A stretch of DNA of 64,000 bases from Myxococcus xanthus (lineage in GTDB: Bacteria; Myxococcota; Myxococcia; Myxococcales; Myxococcaceae), in assembly GCF_900106535.1 (NCBI RefSeq), contig NZ_FNOH01000020.1:23535-87534 (forward strand), written 5' to 3'. The stretch's first letter is position 1. The number at the start of each line of letters is the position of its first letter. This document shows positions 1 to 7,291 of the stretch, piece by piece. The translations under genes were made by a program, and so were the position numbers. Under the pieces are notes generated by a model. The model made no database searches, was not told where the DNA came from, and saw only the letters and a list, made by a program, of their open reading frames with translations.

Positions 1-932
1 GCGCCGGTGATGGTGGCGTGGGCCTCCGTGTCGCCGCCCCGGTGGACGACGTCCAGGAGCGCGGCCTCGGCGCTGGGGGCGTGGAGCAGCTCCCAGAAGG
101 CCAGCCGGAAGGCGACGCGCACCGCGTGCAGGGGACGGTGGAGGTGCAGCTCCGGCCCGTACAGCATCGGGTCCTCTTGCTGGGCGATGGCCAGGTCCTC
201 GCGCAGGAGCGACGCGGCGAAGGACACCTCCTGCACATAGTCACTGGCGGAACGTCCGAGCGCCGCGCCGGCGAGCAGCAGGCCCGACTCCGCGGCGGGG
301 ATGAGGTCGGCGGCCTTGAGGCCCGCGCCATGGGTGACGGCATGGCCAATGGCCGCGTTGAAGGCCGCGCAGGCGAGCTGGCAGCGCGGGTCGAAGTGGG
401 TGAGGGCGGAGTCCTCCAGCGAGGCCTGGGTGAGCGCGTGGGCGTCACCCGCCAGGTACACGCCCAGCGGCGCCGCGCGGGCCAGACTCCCCGGGTCCGC
501 GGGCTTCCGGTACGCACGCAGCCACACGCGCCTGCCCGCGCCCAGGGGCGGGAATCCCGACGTCTGGCAGTCCTCGAAGACCTCCGTCATGGGCTCGCTG
601 ACGTCGAAGGCGTGCGGCTGCCAGGCGCGGTAACGACGCAGTGCGTCCGCGGCATCGTAACGCTTCATGGCCCGGAGGCTGTGGCTCAGGCAGGCCGCGA
701 GCTGGACCTCTTCTGTCACCTGGCCGCGGCGCAGCTCATGCGGACCGCCGCCCATCAGCTTCATGTAGGGCCCCTCCGCCTGTTTGGGAAAGGGAACGGC
801 CATGAAGGGCCGGTGCGCGGTGGGGACGGACAGGGCATTGCCCACGGCCATGCCGAGCAGCGCGCCGCGGCGCCGTTGAGCAAGCAATGGGTCAGGCCCC
901 TTCAAGGCGGGGCGGCGTTGGGGCGGAGGCAT
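1..932 (-). CDS. ADP-ribosylglycohydrolase (DraG/ARH)-like protein, 3' part cut off
   Basis: The gene runs leftwards out of the window; about 310 residues are visible from an ATG at 932. The N-terminus carries a GALLGMAVGNALS motif (residues about 23-35), matching the family GxxxGDAxG signature, and the last visible residues read RGGDTEAHATITG, matching the family RGGDTDxxAxIxG metal-binding signature. Members remove ADP-ribose from proteins or small molecules using two Mg2+ ions. Two deviations are visible: the usual T-D-D metal motif is T-E-E here (residues 73-75) and GDA is GNA, so activity is uncertain. No good ribosome-binding site precedes the ATG; a TTG at 887 is an alternative start. 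The gene is divergent from eno with 79 bp between them. Confidence 0.75.
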   Translation of the reverse strand, partial: MPPPQRRPALKGPDPLLAQRRRGALLGMAVGNALSVPTAHRPFMAVPFPKQAEGPYMKLMGGGPHELRRGQVTEEVQLAACLSHSLRAMKRYDAADALRRYRAWQPHAFDVSEPMTEVFEDCQTSGFPPLGAGRRVWLRAYRKPADPGSLARAAPLGVYLAGDAHALTQASLEDSALTHFDPRCQLACAAFNAAIGHAVTHGAGLKAADLIPAAESGLLLAGAALGRSASDYVQEVSFAASLLREDLAIAQQEDPMLYGPELHLHRPLHAVRVAFRLAFWELLHAPSAEAALLDVVHRGGDTEAHATITG

Positions 933-1011
933 TCGACGGGTGGACACTGTAGCAGCGCGGGCCGCGAGCACGCTTGCCCGACCCGGAGGGCTCTTCTAGA
1001 AACGGCAGCCT

Positions 1012-2310
1012 ATGACCGAGATTTCTCAGATTCTGGCGCGCGAAGTGCTCGACTCCCGTGGCAACCCGACCGTGGAGGCGGAGGTCCAGCTTGCCGGGGG
1101 CGCTCGTGGCCGCGCCGCGGTGCCGTCCGGTGCGTCCACCGGTGAGCATGAGGCCATCGAGCTGCGCGACGGCGACAAGCATCGCTACCTGGGCAAGGGC
1201 GTGCAGAAGGCCGTGAAGAACGTGGTCGACGTGCTCGCGCCCGCGCTGGTGGGCATGGACGCGGCGGATCAGTTCGCGGTGGACCAGCGGATGCTGGAGC
1301 TGGACGGCACCGCCACCAAGGGCAAGCTGGGCGCCAACGCCATCCTCGCGGTGTCCATGGCGGCCGCTCGCGCCGCGGCGGACGCGCACGGGCTGCCGCT
1401 GTACCGCTACGTGGGCGGCGTGCAGGCGCGCACCCTGCCGGTGCCGCTGATGAACATCCTCAACGGCGGCGCGCACGCGGACACCCGCGTGGACGTGCAG
1501 GAGTTCATGGTGGTGCCCGCCGGTGCGTCCTCCTTCGCGGAGGGCCTGCGCTGGGGCGCCGAGGTGTTCCACGCGCTGAAGAAGATTCTCAAGGGCCGCA
1601 AGCTGGCCACGGGCGTGGGCGACGAGGGCGGCTACGCCCCGGACCTGCCGGCGAACGAAGAGGCGCTGAAGCTCATCATGGAGGCCATCGACCAGGCGGG
1701 CTTCAAGGCCGGTGAGCAGCTCTTCCTGGCCCTGGACGTGGCGGCCAGCGAGTTCTTCGACAAGGGCAGCAAGAAGTACAAGCTGAAGGGCGAGGGCAAG
1801 GAGTACGACTCGACCGGCCTGCTCGAGTACTACCGGGGCCTCTCCGAGCGCTACCCCATCATCTCCATCGAAGACGGCATGGCGGAGGATGACTGGGAGG
1901 GCTGGAAGAAGCTCACCGACGCGCTGGGTTCGCGCATGCAGTTGGTGGGTGACGACCTCTTCGTCACCAACGTGGAGCGCCTGGGCCGCGGCATCGAGAC
2001 GGGCACGGCCAACTCCATCCTGGTGAAGGTGAACCAGATTGGCACCCTGACGGAGACGTTCGACGCCGTGCGCATGGCGCACCGCGCCGGTTACACGTCC
2101 GTCATGAGCCACCGCTCCGGCGAGACGGAGGACACCACCATCGCCGACCTGGCCGTGGCGCTGGACTGCGGGCAGATCAAGACGGGTTCCGCGTCCCGCT
2201 CCGACCGCGTGGCCAAGTACAACCAGTTGCTGCGCATCGAAGGCGAGCTGGGGGCCGCGGCCCGCTACGCTGGCAAGTCGGTGTTCCGCGCCTTGAACCA
2301 GAAGAAGTGA
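1012..2310 (+). CDS. eno: Enolase
   Basis: Cytoplasmic glycolytic enzyme converting 2-phosphoglycerate to phosphoenolpyruvate. The 432-residue length is normal. The full family signature is visible: catalytic Glu205 in GDEGGYAP, catalytic Lys339 in LVKVNQIG, His367 in SHRSGETED, and Mg2+ ligands Asp242, Glu287 and Asp314. The ATG at 1012 begins MTEISQILAREVLDSRGNPT, the standard enolase start. surE follows after four bases, so the two are probably co-transcribed. Confidence 0.98.
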   Translation: MTEISQILAREVLDSRGNPTVEAEVQLAGGARGRAAVPSGASTGEHEAIELRDGDKHRYLGKGVQKAVKNVVDVLAPALVGMDAADQFAVDQRMLELDGTATKGKLGANAILAVSMAAARAAADAHGLPLYRYVGGVQARTLPVPLMNILNGGAHADTRVDVQEFMVVPAGASSFAEGLRWGAEVFHALKKILKGRKLATGVGDEGGYAPDLPANEEALKLIMEAIDQAGFKAGEQLFLALDVAASEFFDKGSKKYKLKGEGKEYDSTGLLEYYRGLSERYPIISIEDGMAEDDWEGWKKLTDALGSRMQLVGDDLFVTNVERLGRGIETGTANSILVKVNQIGTLTETFDAVRMAHRAGYTSVMSHRSGETEDTTIADLAVALDCGQIKTGSASRSDRVAKYNQLLRIEGELGAAARYAGKSVFRALNQKK

Positions 2311-2314
2311 GCCC

Positions 2315-3103
2315 GTGAGCAACAAGCCCAAGCGCATCCTGGTTTCCAACGACGACGGCTATTTCTCAGAGGGGCTTCAGGCGCTGGTCGAGGCCGTGAG
2401 CCCCCTGGGGGAGGTGTGGGTGGTGGCTCCCGACCGGGAGCAGAGCGCCGCCTCCCACGCCATCTCCCTGCACCGGCCGCTGCGCATCAAGGAGGTGCGG
2501 GAGCGGTGGTTCGCCGTCGACGGAACCCCCGCGGACTGCGCTTATCTGGCGATCAACCATCTCCTGAAGGATGATCGCCCGGTACTCATGGTTTCCGGCA
2601 TCAACCACGGCGCGAATCTGGCCGAAGACATCATGTACTCCGGCACGGTGGCCGCGGCGATGGAGGGTGCGCTCCTGGGCGTGCCCGCCATCGCCTTCAG
2701 CCTGGTGGCCCGGCGGAACTTCGACTTCGCGCCGGGGGCCCGGTTCGCTCGTTCGCTGGTGTCCAGCGCCCTGTCGCGTCCTCTCCCGCCGCGGATGCTC
2801 CTCAACGTGAACATCCCTGGGGGCGTGGAACCGGAGGGCTACGTCGTCACCCGCCAGGGCCGTCACTCGTACGGCTTCGAGGTGGTGGAGAACGAAGACC
2901 CTCGTGGCCGGAAGTACTACTGGATTGGCGGTAGCGACTACCAGCACGAGGACATCCCGGGCAGCGACTGCAATGCCGTGTTTCGGGACAAGCGCGTCTC
3001 CGTCACTCCGCTGCACTTCGAGCTGACGGACCATGGCCGGCTTCCGGACCTCTCCGGGTGGCAGGTCGATGGCTTCAACCGGCATGAACCGGACGGTGCC
3101 TAG
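2315..3103 (+). CDS. surE: 5'/3'-nucleotidase SurE
   Basis: Metal-dependent nucleotidase/exopolyphosphatase acting on nucleoside monophosphates, linked to stationary-phase survival. The protein has 262 residues and starts at a GTG four bases after eno. The N-terminal SNDDGYFSEG holds the tandem Asp metal ligands (Asp13, Asp14), and SGINHGANLAEDIMYSGTV is the conserved substrate and metal segment. The next gene starts two bases after its stop and encodes an NlpD-like protein, echoing the surE-nlpD neighbourhood of other proteobacteria, although no pcm or rpoS lies between or after them here. Confidence 0.96.
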   Translation: MSNKPKRILVSNDDGYFSEGLQALVEAVSPLGEVWVVAPDREQSAASHAISLHRPLRIKEVRERWFAVDGTPADCAYLAINHLLKDDRPVLMVSGINHGANLAEDIMYSGTVAAAMEGALLGVPAIAFSLVARRNFDFAPGARFARSLVSSALSRPLPPRMLLNVNIPGGVEPEGYVVTRQGRHSYGFEVVENEDPRGRKYYWIGGSDYQHEDIPGSDCNAVFRDKRVSVTPLHFELTDHGRLPDLSGWQVDGFNRHEPDGA

Positions 3104-3105
3104 CG

Positions 3106-4041
3106 TTGGCGCCGTGCGTGTCCAGCCGAGCGCGTGGGGCGCTCCGGGTGTTCCTCCTGGCCGTGCTGTTGAGCGGCTGCGTGGGCACCCGGGCATCCTC
3201 CGTTGCCGGGCCGGACACCGGGTTGGACGCCGTTTCGCGTGAGGACGAGACGGCGGAAGTCACCGACGCGGCGGAGCGGACCACGCCGCTTCCGTTCAGT
3301 TTGCGGGGCGTCCACGACGAACCGGAGTTGGTGGCCGTGCGCCACCTCGTGGCACCGGGCGAGACGATGTACCGCATCTCCCGCACCTACGGCCTCACGG
3401 TGGAGGAGCTGGGGGCGGCCAACGGCATCAAGGCGCCGTGGGCGTTGGCGGTGGGGCAGGAGCTCTCCATCCCCGGTGTCGAGCGCAGCGTGCCCGTGCG
3501 GGCCCTGGCGGAGGCGGACCCGGAGCCGGTCCGGACCTCTACGTCGGCTGGGGGGCGGCGCAGCGTGCCGACCTCGGGTCGCCGTGAGGAGCCCCCGTCG
3601 CGCAGCCGGTCCCTGTCGCGTCCGGCGAGCGCCGCGGGCCGGCCTCGTGTGGCCACGCAGGGGCAGCTCGACTGGCCTATGAGGGGCGTCCTGTACGGCC
3701 GCTTCGGGAAGAAGGGGAAGGAGCCGCACGACGGCATCGACCTGGCCGCGCCCTCCGGGACGCCCGTGAAGACGGCGCAGGAAGGCACGGTGCTCTACGC
3801 GGGCGAGCAGCGTGGCTACGGCAACATCGTCATCGTCGAGCACACGAACAAGCTGATCACCCTGTACGCGCACAACCGCGACCTGCGCGTGCGCACCGGG
3901 CAGAAGGTGCGCCGCGAGCAGGTGATTGCCACCGTCGGCGAGTCGGGCCGGACGTCCGGGCCCCATCTGCACTTCGAGGTGCGCCTGGACGGCAAGCCCG
4001 TGGACCCGCTCGACTTTCTGGGGCCGATGCCCTCCTCGTAG
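3106..4041 (+). CDS. NlpD-like lipoprotein with LysM and M23 peptidase domains
   Basis: Predicted envelope murein hydrolase or amidase activator. Reading from the TTG at 3106, a lipoprotein signal peptide ends in a lipobox LLSGC (Cys25); a LysM peptidoglycan-binding domain covers residues about 80-123; a basic Pro/Ser-rich linker follows; an M23 (LytM) domain covers about 195-306. The metal/catalytic residues look complete: His208 and Asp212 in HDGID, His256 in YAHN, His287 and His289 in HLHFE. This differs from E. coli NlpD and EnvC, whose LytM sites are degenerate, so direct endopeptidase activity is possible. It is translationally close to surE (two-base gap). Confidence 0.9.
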   Translation: MAPCVSSRARGALRVFLLAVLLSGCVGTRASSVAGPDTGLDAVSREDETAEVTDAAERTTPLPFSLRGVHDEPELVAVRHLVAPGETMYRISRTYGLTVEELGAANGIKAPWALAVGQELSIPGVERSVPVRALAEADPEPVRTSTSAGGRRSVPTSGRREEPPSRSRSLSRPASAAGRPRVATQGQLDWPMRGVLYGRFGKKGKEPHDGIDLAAPSGTPVKTAQEGTVLYAGEQRGYGNIVIVEHTNKLITLYAHNRDLRVRTGQKVRREQVIATVGESGRTSGPHLHFEVRLDGKPVDPLDFLGPMPSS

Positions 4042-4154
4042 GCGAGGCGGCGCGGGCCCGGCTGCCTTCCTGCTCCAGTCGGCGGGGCAGGGCGCTACGT
4101 CGTGTGACGTCTGGGCCTCGGTGCCGGGCCCAGGTGAAGGTAGAGTGCCGGCCC

Positions 4155-5225
4155 GTGTCGCGCTTCGTGTCCTGGTGGCTCTCCTGTTTCGTCTTGCTGG
4201 CTTCGGCGGCGCATGCCCAGGCGCCAGCCCCTGTGTCACAGGCCGCCGCGGTCCAGGCGAGCACGACGGATGCGGCCGGGCCCGTCGTCGTGGCGGTGCT
4301 GATGCTGGAGGCCAACGAGGCGGGCCGCGACGCGGCGCCGGGCGTCACCTCGCTCATCACCTCGCGGCTGGCGGAGTCGCCGCGGCTGCGAGTCCTCTCG
4401 CAGTGGGACGTCGAGGCCGCCCTGGACGACGAGCGCCAGCAGCAACTCCAGGGCCTCAAGACGTGTGACCGGGGAGACTGTTTCCAGGAACTCGTGGCCC
4501 TCACCGGCGCCCGCTACGTCGTGGCCGGCCGCCTGGACCGTTTCGGCGACCAGTACCTGCTCACCGCCAACCTGTTGGACGCCGCGGGCGGGCGGATCCT
4601 GGCCCGGCCTCGCGCGGAGGCCCCGGAAGCGGAGGACCTGCTGCGCACCGCGAAGGCCGTCTCCGACCAGCTCTTCGCCGCGCTCGCCCCGCCGGAGGAG
4701 TCCGTGGCGGCCCGCCCGCTGCTGGGCGGCTCTTCGCGCACGGGGGGTGGAGGCCTGCTGCTGGGCCTGCGCGTCAACAACAACTTCATCGAGAAGCTCT
4801 CCAACGTGAACCCAGGTGGTGACATCGAGGTGGGCTACTGGTTCCACCCCGAATGGGTCGGCTTCCTCCAGGTGGGCTTCAGCTACGTGCGCTCCACGCA
4901 GGATGGCGTGCGCAGTGGCCTCAGCGTGTTGCCCAGCGTCGTGGGCGCGCGCCACTACCACAACGTGGAGAAGTCCCTGCGGCCCTACTGGGGTTTCGGC
5001 CTGGGCGTGCAGCTGTCCTTCGGTGACTTCGGTATCTTCCAGTCCACCGGCCCGCTGCCCACCGTCGTGGGCTTCGCGGGCCTGGAGTACCTCATCGCCG
5101 GCTCGGTGGGCTTCCAGGTCGAGTTGGGCACCAACGTCGCGCAGGCGGTGCTGGGGCTGTCGGAATCGAAGCTGGGAGACGGCCTCAACCTGGACCTCAA
5201 CGCAGGCATCGCGTACCACTTCTGA
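4155..5225 (+). CDS. Exported protein with FlgO/CsgG-like domain and C-terminal barrel-like region
   Basis: 356 residues. I chose the GTG at 4155 because it gives a clean Sec signal peptide ending AHAQA; a GTG at 4104 would add 17 unlikely residues. Residues about 35-180 resemble the FlgO/CsgG-type fold: a hydrophobic strand VVVAVLMLE, a stretch ending RLRVLSQWDVEAAL, then CDRGDCFQELVALTGARYVVAGRL. The second half is rich in alternating aromatic/hydrophobic strands and ends in His-Phe, typical of an outer-membrane or periplasmic beta-barrel. Exact function is unknown; an envelope role is inferred. The TPR lipoprotein follows 15 bases later and is probably in the same transcript. Confidence 0.7.
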   Translation: MSRFVSWWLSCFVLLASAAHAQAPAPVSQAAAVQASTTDAAGPVVVAVLMLEANEAGRDAAPGVTSLITSRLAESPRLRVLSQWDVEAALDDERQQQLQGLKTCDRGDCFQELVALTGARYVVAGRLDRFGDQYLLTANLLDAAGGRILARPRAEAPEAEDLLRTAKAVSDQLFAALAPPEESVAARPLLGGSSRTGGGGLLLGLRVNNNFIEKLSNVNPGGDIEVGYWFHPEWVGFLQVGFSYVRSTQDGVRSGLSVLPSVVGARHYHNVEKSLRPYWGFGLGVQLSFGDFGIFQSTGPLPTVVGFAGLEYLIAGSVGFQVELGTNVAQAVLGLSESKLGDGLNLDLNAGIAYHF

Positions 5226-5240
5226 GCCTCGGAGCCCCTC

Positions 5241-6383
5241 ATGTTCCCGCGACCGCGCGCCCTCTCCCTGATTGCCCTGCTCGCCCTGACGGGCTGTGAC
5301 GACGAGACGCCTCGCGTCAAACCAAAGGACCACGCGGAGGGCCTCTACGTCAAAGGCACCGCCGAGTACCTCCAGGGCCATTTCGACGCCGCCCTGGCCT
5401 CCTTCGAGGCCATGAAGCAGATTGCCCCGGACGACCCGCGCCTGCCCGCCGCGCGCGGCGAGGTGTACCTCTCCATGGGCCGCCTGACGGACGCCGCCGC
5501 CGAGTTCGAGGCCGCCCTCAAGCTGGAGCCCAAGCGCTCCACCAACTGGAGCCGCCTGGGCTTCATCCAGACGCAGTTGGGCCAGGTGGTCGAAGCCCAG
5601 AGTTCGCTGCGCAAGGCCCTGTCCCTCTTCCCTCAGGACTTCAACGCCCTGGAGTCGCTGGGCGACCTGGACCTGAAGAAGGGCGACCACGACGCGGCCG
5701 TGCGGCACTTCACGCTCGCGTCCAACGCGGCGCCCTCTCCGGAGCAGAAGTCCGCGCTCATCATGCGCGCGCTGGACGTCCTGTCCTCGAAGCAGCGCTA
5801 CCCGGAGCTGCTGGTCGCTGCCCAGAAGGCCGTGGATGACGGGATCCACACCGCGGACGTGCTCGCCACCCTGGGGGACGCCCTGGTGCGCGCCGGCAAC
5901 CTCACCGAGGCCGCCAACGCCTACCGCGACGCCGCCAGCCGCTCGCCTCGGGATCCCACGCTCTGGGAGCTCGTCGGCGAAATCCAGATGAAGCTGGACA
6001 AGCCCGGGGACGCCATCAGCGCGTACAAGGAGTCCCTGCGCGTGCAGGACCGCGCCATCGTCCATGTGGCGCTGGCCCGTATCTACCTGGGGATGAAGGA
6101 CGCCGCGGCCGCGAAGGAGGAGCTGTCCGCGGCGCTGGAGTCCGTGTCCGGCCAGGACATCCGCGAGCTGCGGGAGCTGGCCAGCCTGCTGGCCACCATG
6201 GACCGCAAGCCGGACGCGCTGCGCATCCTCGCGAACCTCAGCGCGGAGCAGGACCACGCGAAGGACGCCGAACTGCACGTCGCCACTGCCCAACTGGCGC
6301 GGGAACTCAAGGACACCGGCATCCTGCAGGCCGCCTGCGCGCGGGCGACGGCGGCTGACGCCACCCTCAAGAAGTGCCCTTGA
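5241..6383 (+). CDS. Tetratricopeptide-repeat lipoprotein
   Basis: 380 residues. The signal peptide ends in the lipobox LALTGC, so the protein should be lipidated. The mature part is almost entirely TPR helices, for example the repeats around GTAEYLQGHFDAALASFE and AAEFEAALKLEPK, with later repeats around residues 215-300. TPR lipoproteins act as scaffolds for envelope complexes; the partner cannot be told from the sequence. The gene ends just before a strong hairpin that separates it from the convergent lexA. Confidence 0.85.
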   Translation: MFPRPRALSLIALLALTGCDDETPRVKPKDHAEGLYVKGTAEYLQGHFDAALASFEAMKQIAPDDPRLPAARGEVYLSMGRLTDAAAEFEAALKLEPKRSTNWSRLGFIQTQLGQVVEAQSSLRKALSLFPQDFNALESLGDLDLKKGDHDAAVRHFTLASNAAPSPEQKSALIMRALDVLSSKQRYPELLVAAQKAVDDGIHTADVLATLGDALVRAGNLTEAANAYRDAASRSPRDPTLWELVGEIQMKLDKPGDAISAYKESLRVQDRAIVHVALARIYLGMKDAAAAKEELSAALESVSGQDIRELRELASLLATMDRKPDALRILANLSAEQDHAKDAELHVATAQLARELKDTGILQAACARATAADATLKKCP

Positions 6384-6389
6384 GTCAGG

Positions 6390-6412
6390 CCCGGGCCAGG
6401 AAACGGCCCGGG
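6390..6412. terminator. Hairpin between convergent genes (bidirectional terminator candidate)
   Basis: A perfect 8-bp inverted repeat, CCCGGGCC (6390-6397) and GGCCCGGG (6405-6412), with a 7-base loop, lies between the stop codons of the TPR lipoprotein and lexA. There is no T-run, so intrinsic termination is plausible but not certain. Confidence 0.5.
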
Positions 6413-6426
6413 ACGGGTGGGGTGGA

Positions 6427-7095
6427 CTACGGGGTGCGGCCGCCCTGGAGCTTGCGGTACACGCCCACCACCTGACCCAGAATCATCGTGGACCGGAACT
6501 CCGCGCGGCTCACGTAGATGGGCTGCATGGTGGCGTTGGCCGGCTGGAAGCGGATGCGGTCCCCTTCCGGGTAGTAACGCTTCACCGTGGCCTCGTCCTC
6601 GATGAGGGCCACCACGATTTCACCCGGCTGTGCGGATGGCGTCTTCTTCACGAAGAGGTAGTCCCCGTCGTGGATGCCGTCGTCAATCATCGACTGCCCC
6701 TTCACGCGCAGGGCGAAGACCTCGCGGCCATTCACACCTCCGAGCAGGAAGCTGTCGATCTTGACGGAGTCCTCCATGTTCTCCTGCGCCAGCAGCGGCG
6801 CGCCGGCGGCGACCTTGCCCAGCAGGGGAATCTCCACCATGCCGGAGTCCTTGCGCGCCCCCAGGCCGAGGAGCAACCGCGCGCGCTTGGTGGCCACCAG
6901 GGAGCGGCTCTGCTGCTCGCCCCGGTTCAGGTAACCCTTGCGCTCCAGCGCCTTCAGGTGGTCGTTGACGCCGTTCGTCGAGCGGATGTCCATGTGCTCC
7001 CCGATTTCGCGAATCGTCGGCGGGAAGCCCCGGGTCTCCGTCTCCTTGACGATGAAGCTGAGAATCTCGCGCTGGCGTTCCGTGAGCTCTTCCAT
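6427..7095 (-). CDS. lexA: LexA SOS repressor
   Basis: 222-residue repressor of DNA-damage genes. The N-terminal winged-helix domain (MEELTERQREILSFI to about residue 70) binds the SOS box; the C-terminal S24 peptidase domain carries the self-cleavage site Ala97-Gly98 in KVAAGAP, nucleophile Ser135 in GQSMIDDG and general base Lys172 in TVKRYY. The reading frame is open far upstream, but the ATG at 7095 is the start that matches the family; a GTG at 7107 would add only four residues. A LexA-box match lies 74 bp upstream, so autoregulation is expected. Confidence 0.97.
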   Translation of the reverse strand: MEELTERQREILSFIVKETETRGFPPTIREIGEHMDIRSTNGVNDHLKALERKGYLNRGEQQSRSLVATKRARLLLGLGARKDSGMVEIPLLGKVAAGAPLLAQENMEDSVKIDSFLLGGVNGREVFALRVKGQSMIDDGIHDGDYLFVKKTPSAQPGEIVVALIEDEATVKRYYPEGDRIRFQPANATMQPIYVSRAEFRSTMILGQVVGVYRKLQGGRTP

Positions 7096-7168
7096 GCGCT
7101 CCCTCACTCGTCTGCCGTCCTGCCGGGGAGTCGTTCCCCCCAGGCAACAGGCTTTCAGTGTCACTCTC

Positions 7169-7185
7169 CCTGAACAGACGTGTAG
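7169..7185 (-). promoter_or_regulatory. LexA (SOS) box upstream of lexA
   Basis: On the minus strand the sequence is CTACACGTCTGTTCAGG. It fits, at every position, the M. xanthus LexA consensus CTRHAMRYBYGTTCAGS that I recall from published work. It sits 74 bp before the lexA start and about 107 bp before the divergent hybrid kinase start, so it could influence both. Confidence 0.8.
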
Positions 7186-7291
7186 AGTCAACTCGTCCGG
7201 TGTCACCCTGCACACTCGCGGTGTGCCCCGTTCCGTCCTGTTTCTCACTTCTTGAGGTGGGGGGACGAACTCGACGTACACTTCGGCTGCT

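Noticed and set aside
974..1002. TTGCCC / TAGAAA promoter before eno
   Set aside because: Matches are weak and the transcript would start only a few bases from the ATG.
892..2349. 485-codon open frame opposite enolase
   Set aside because: Shadow of eno.
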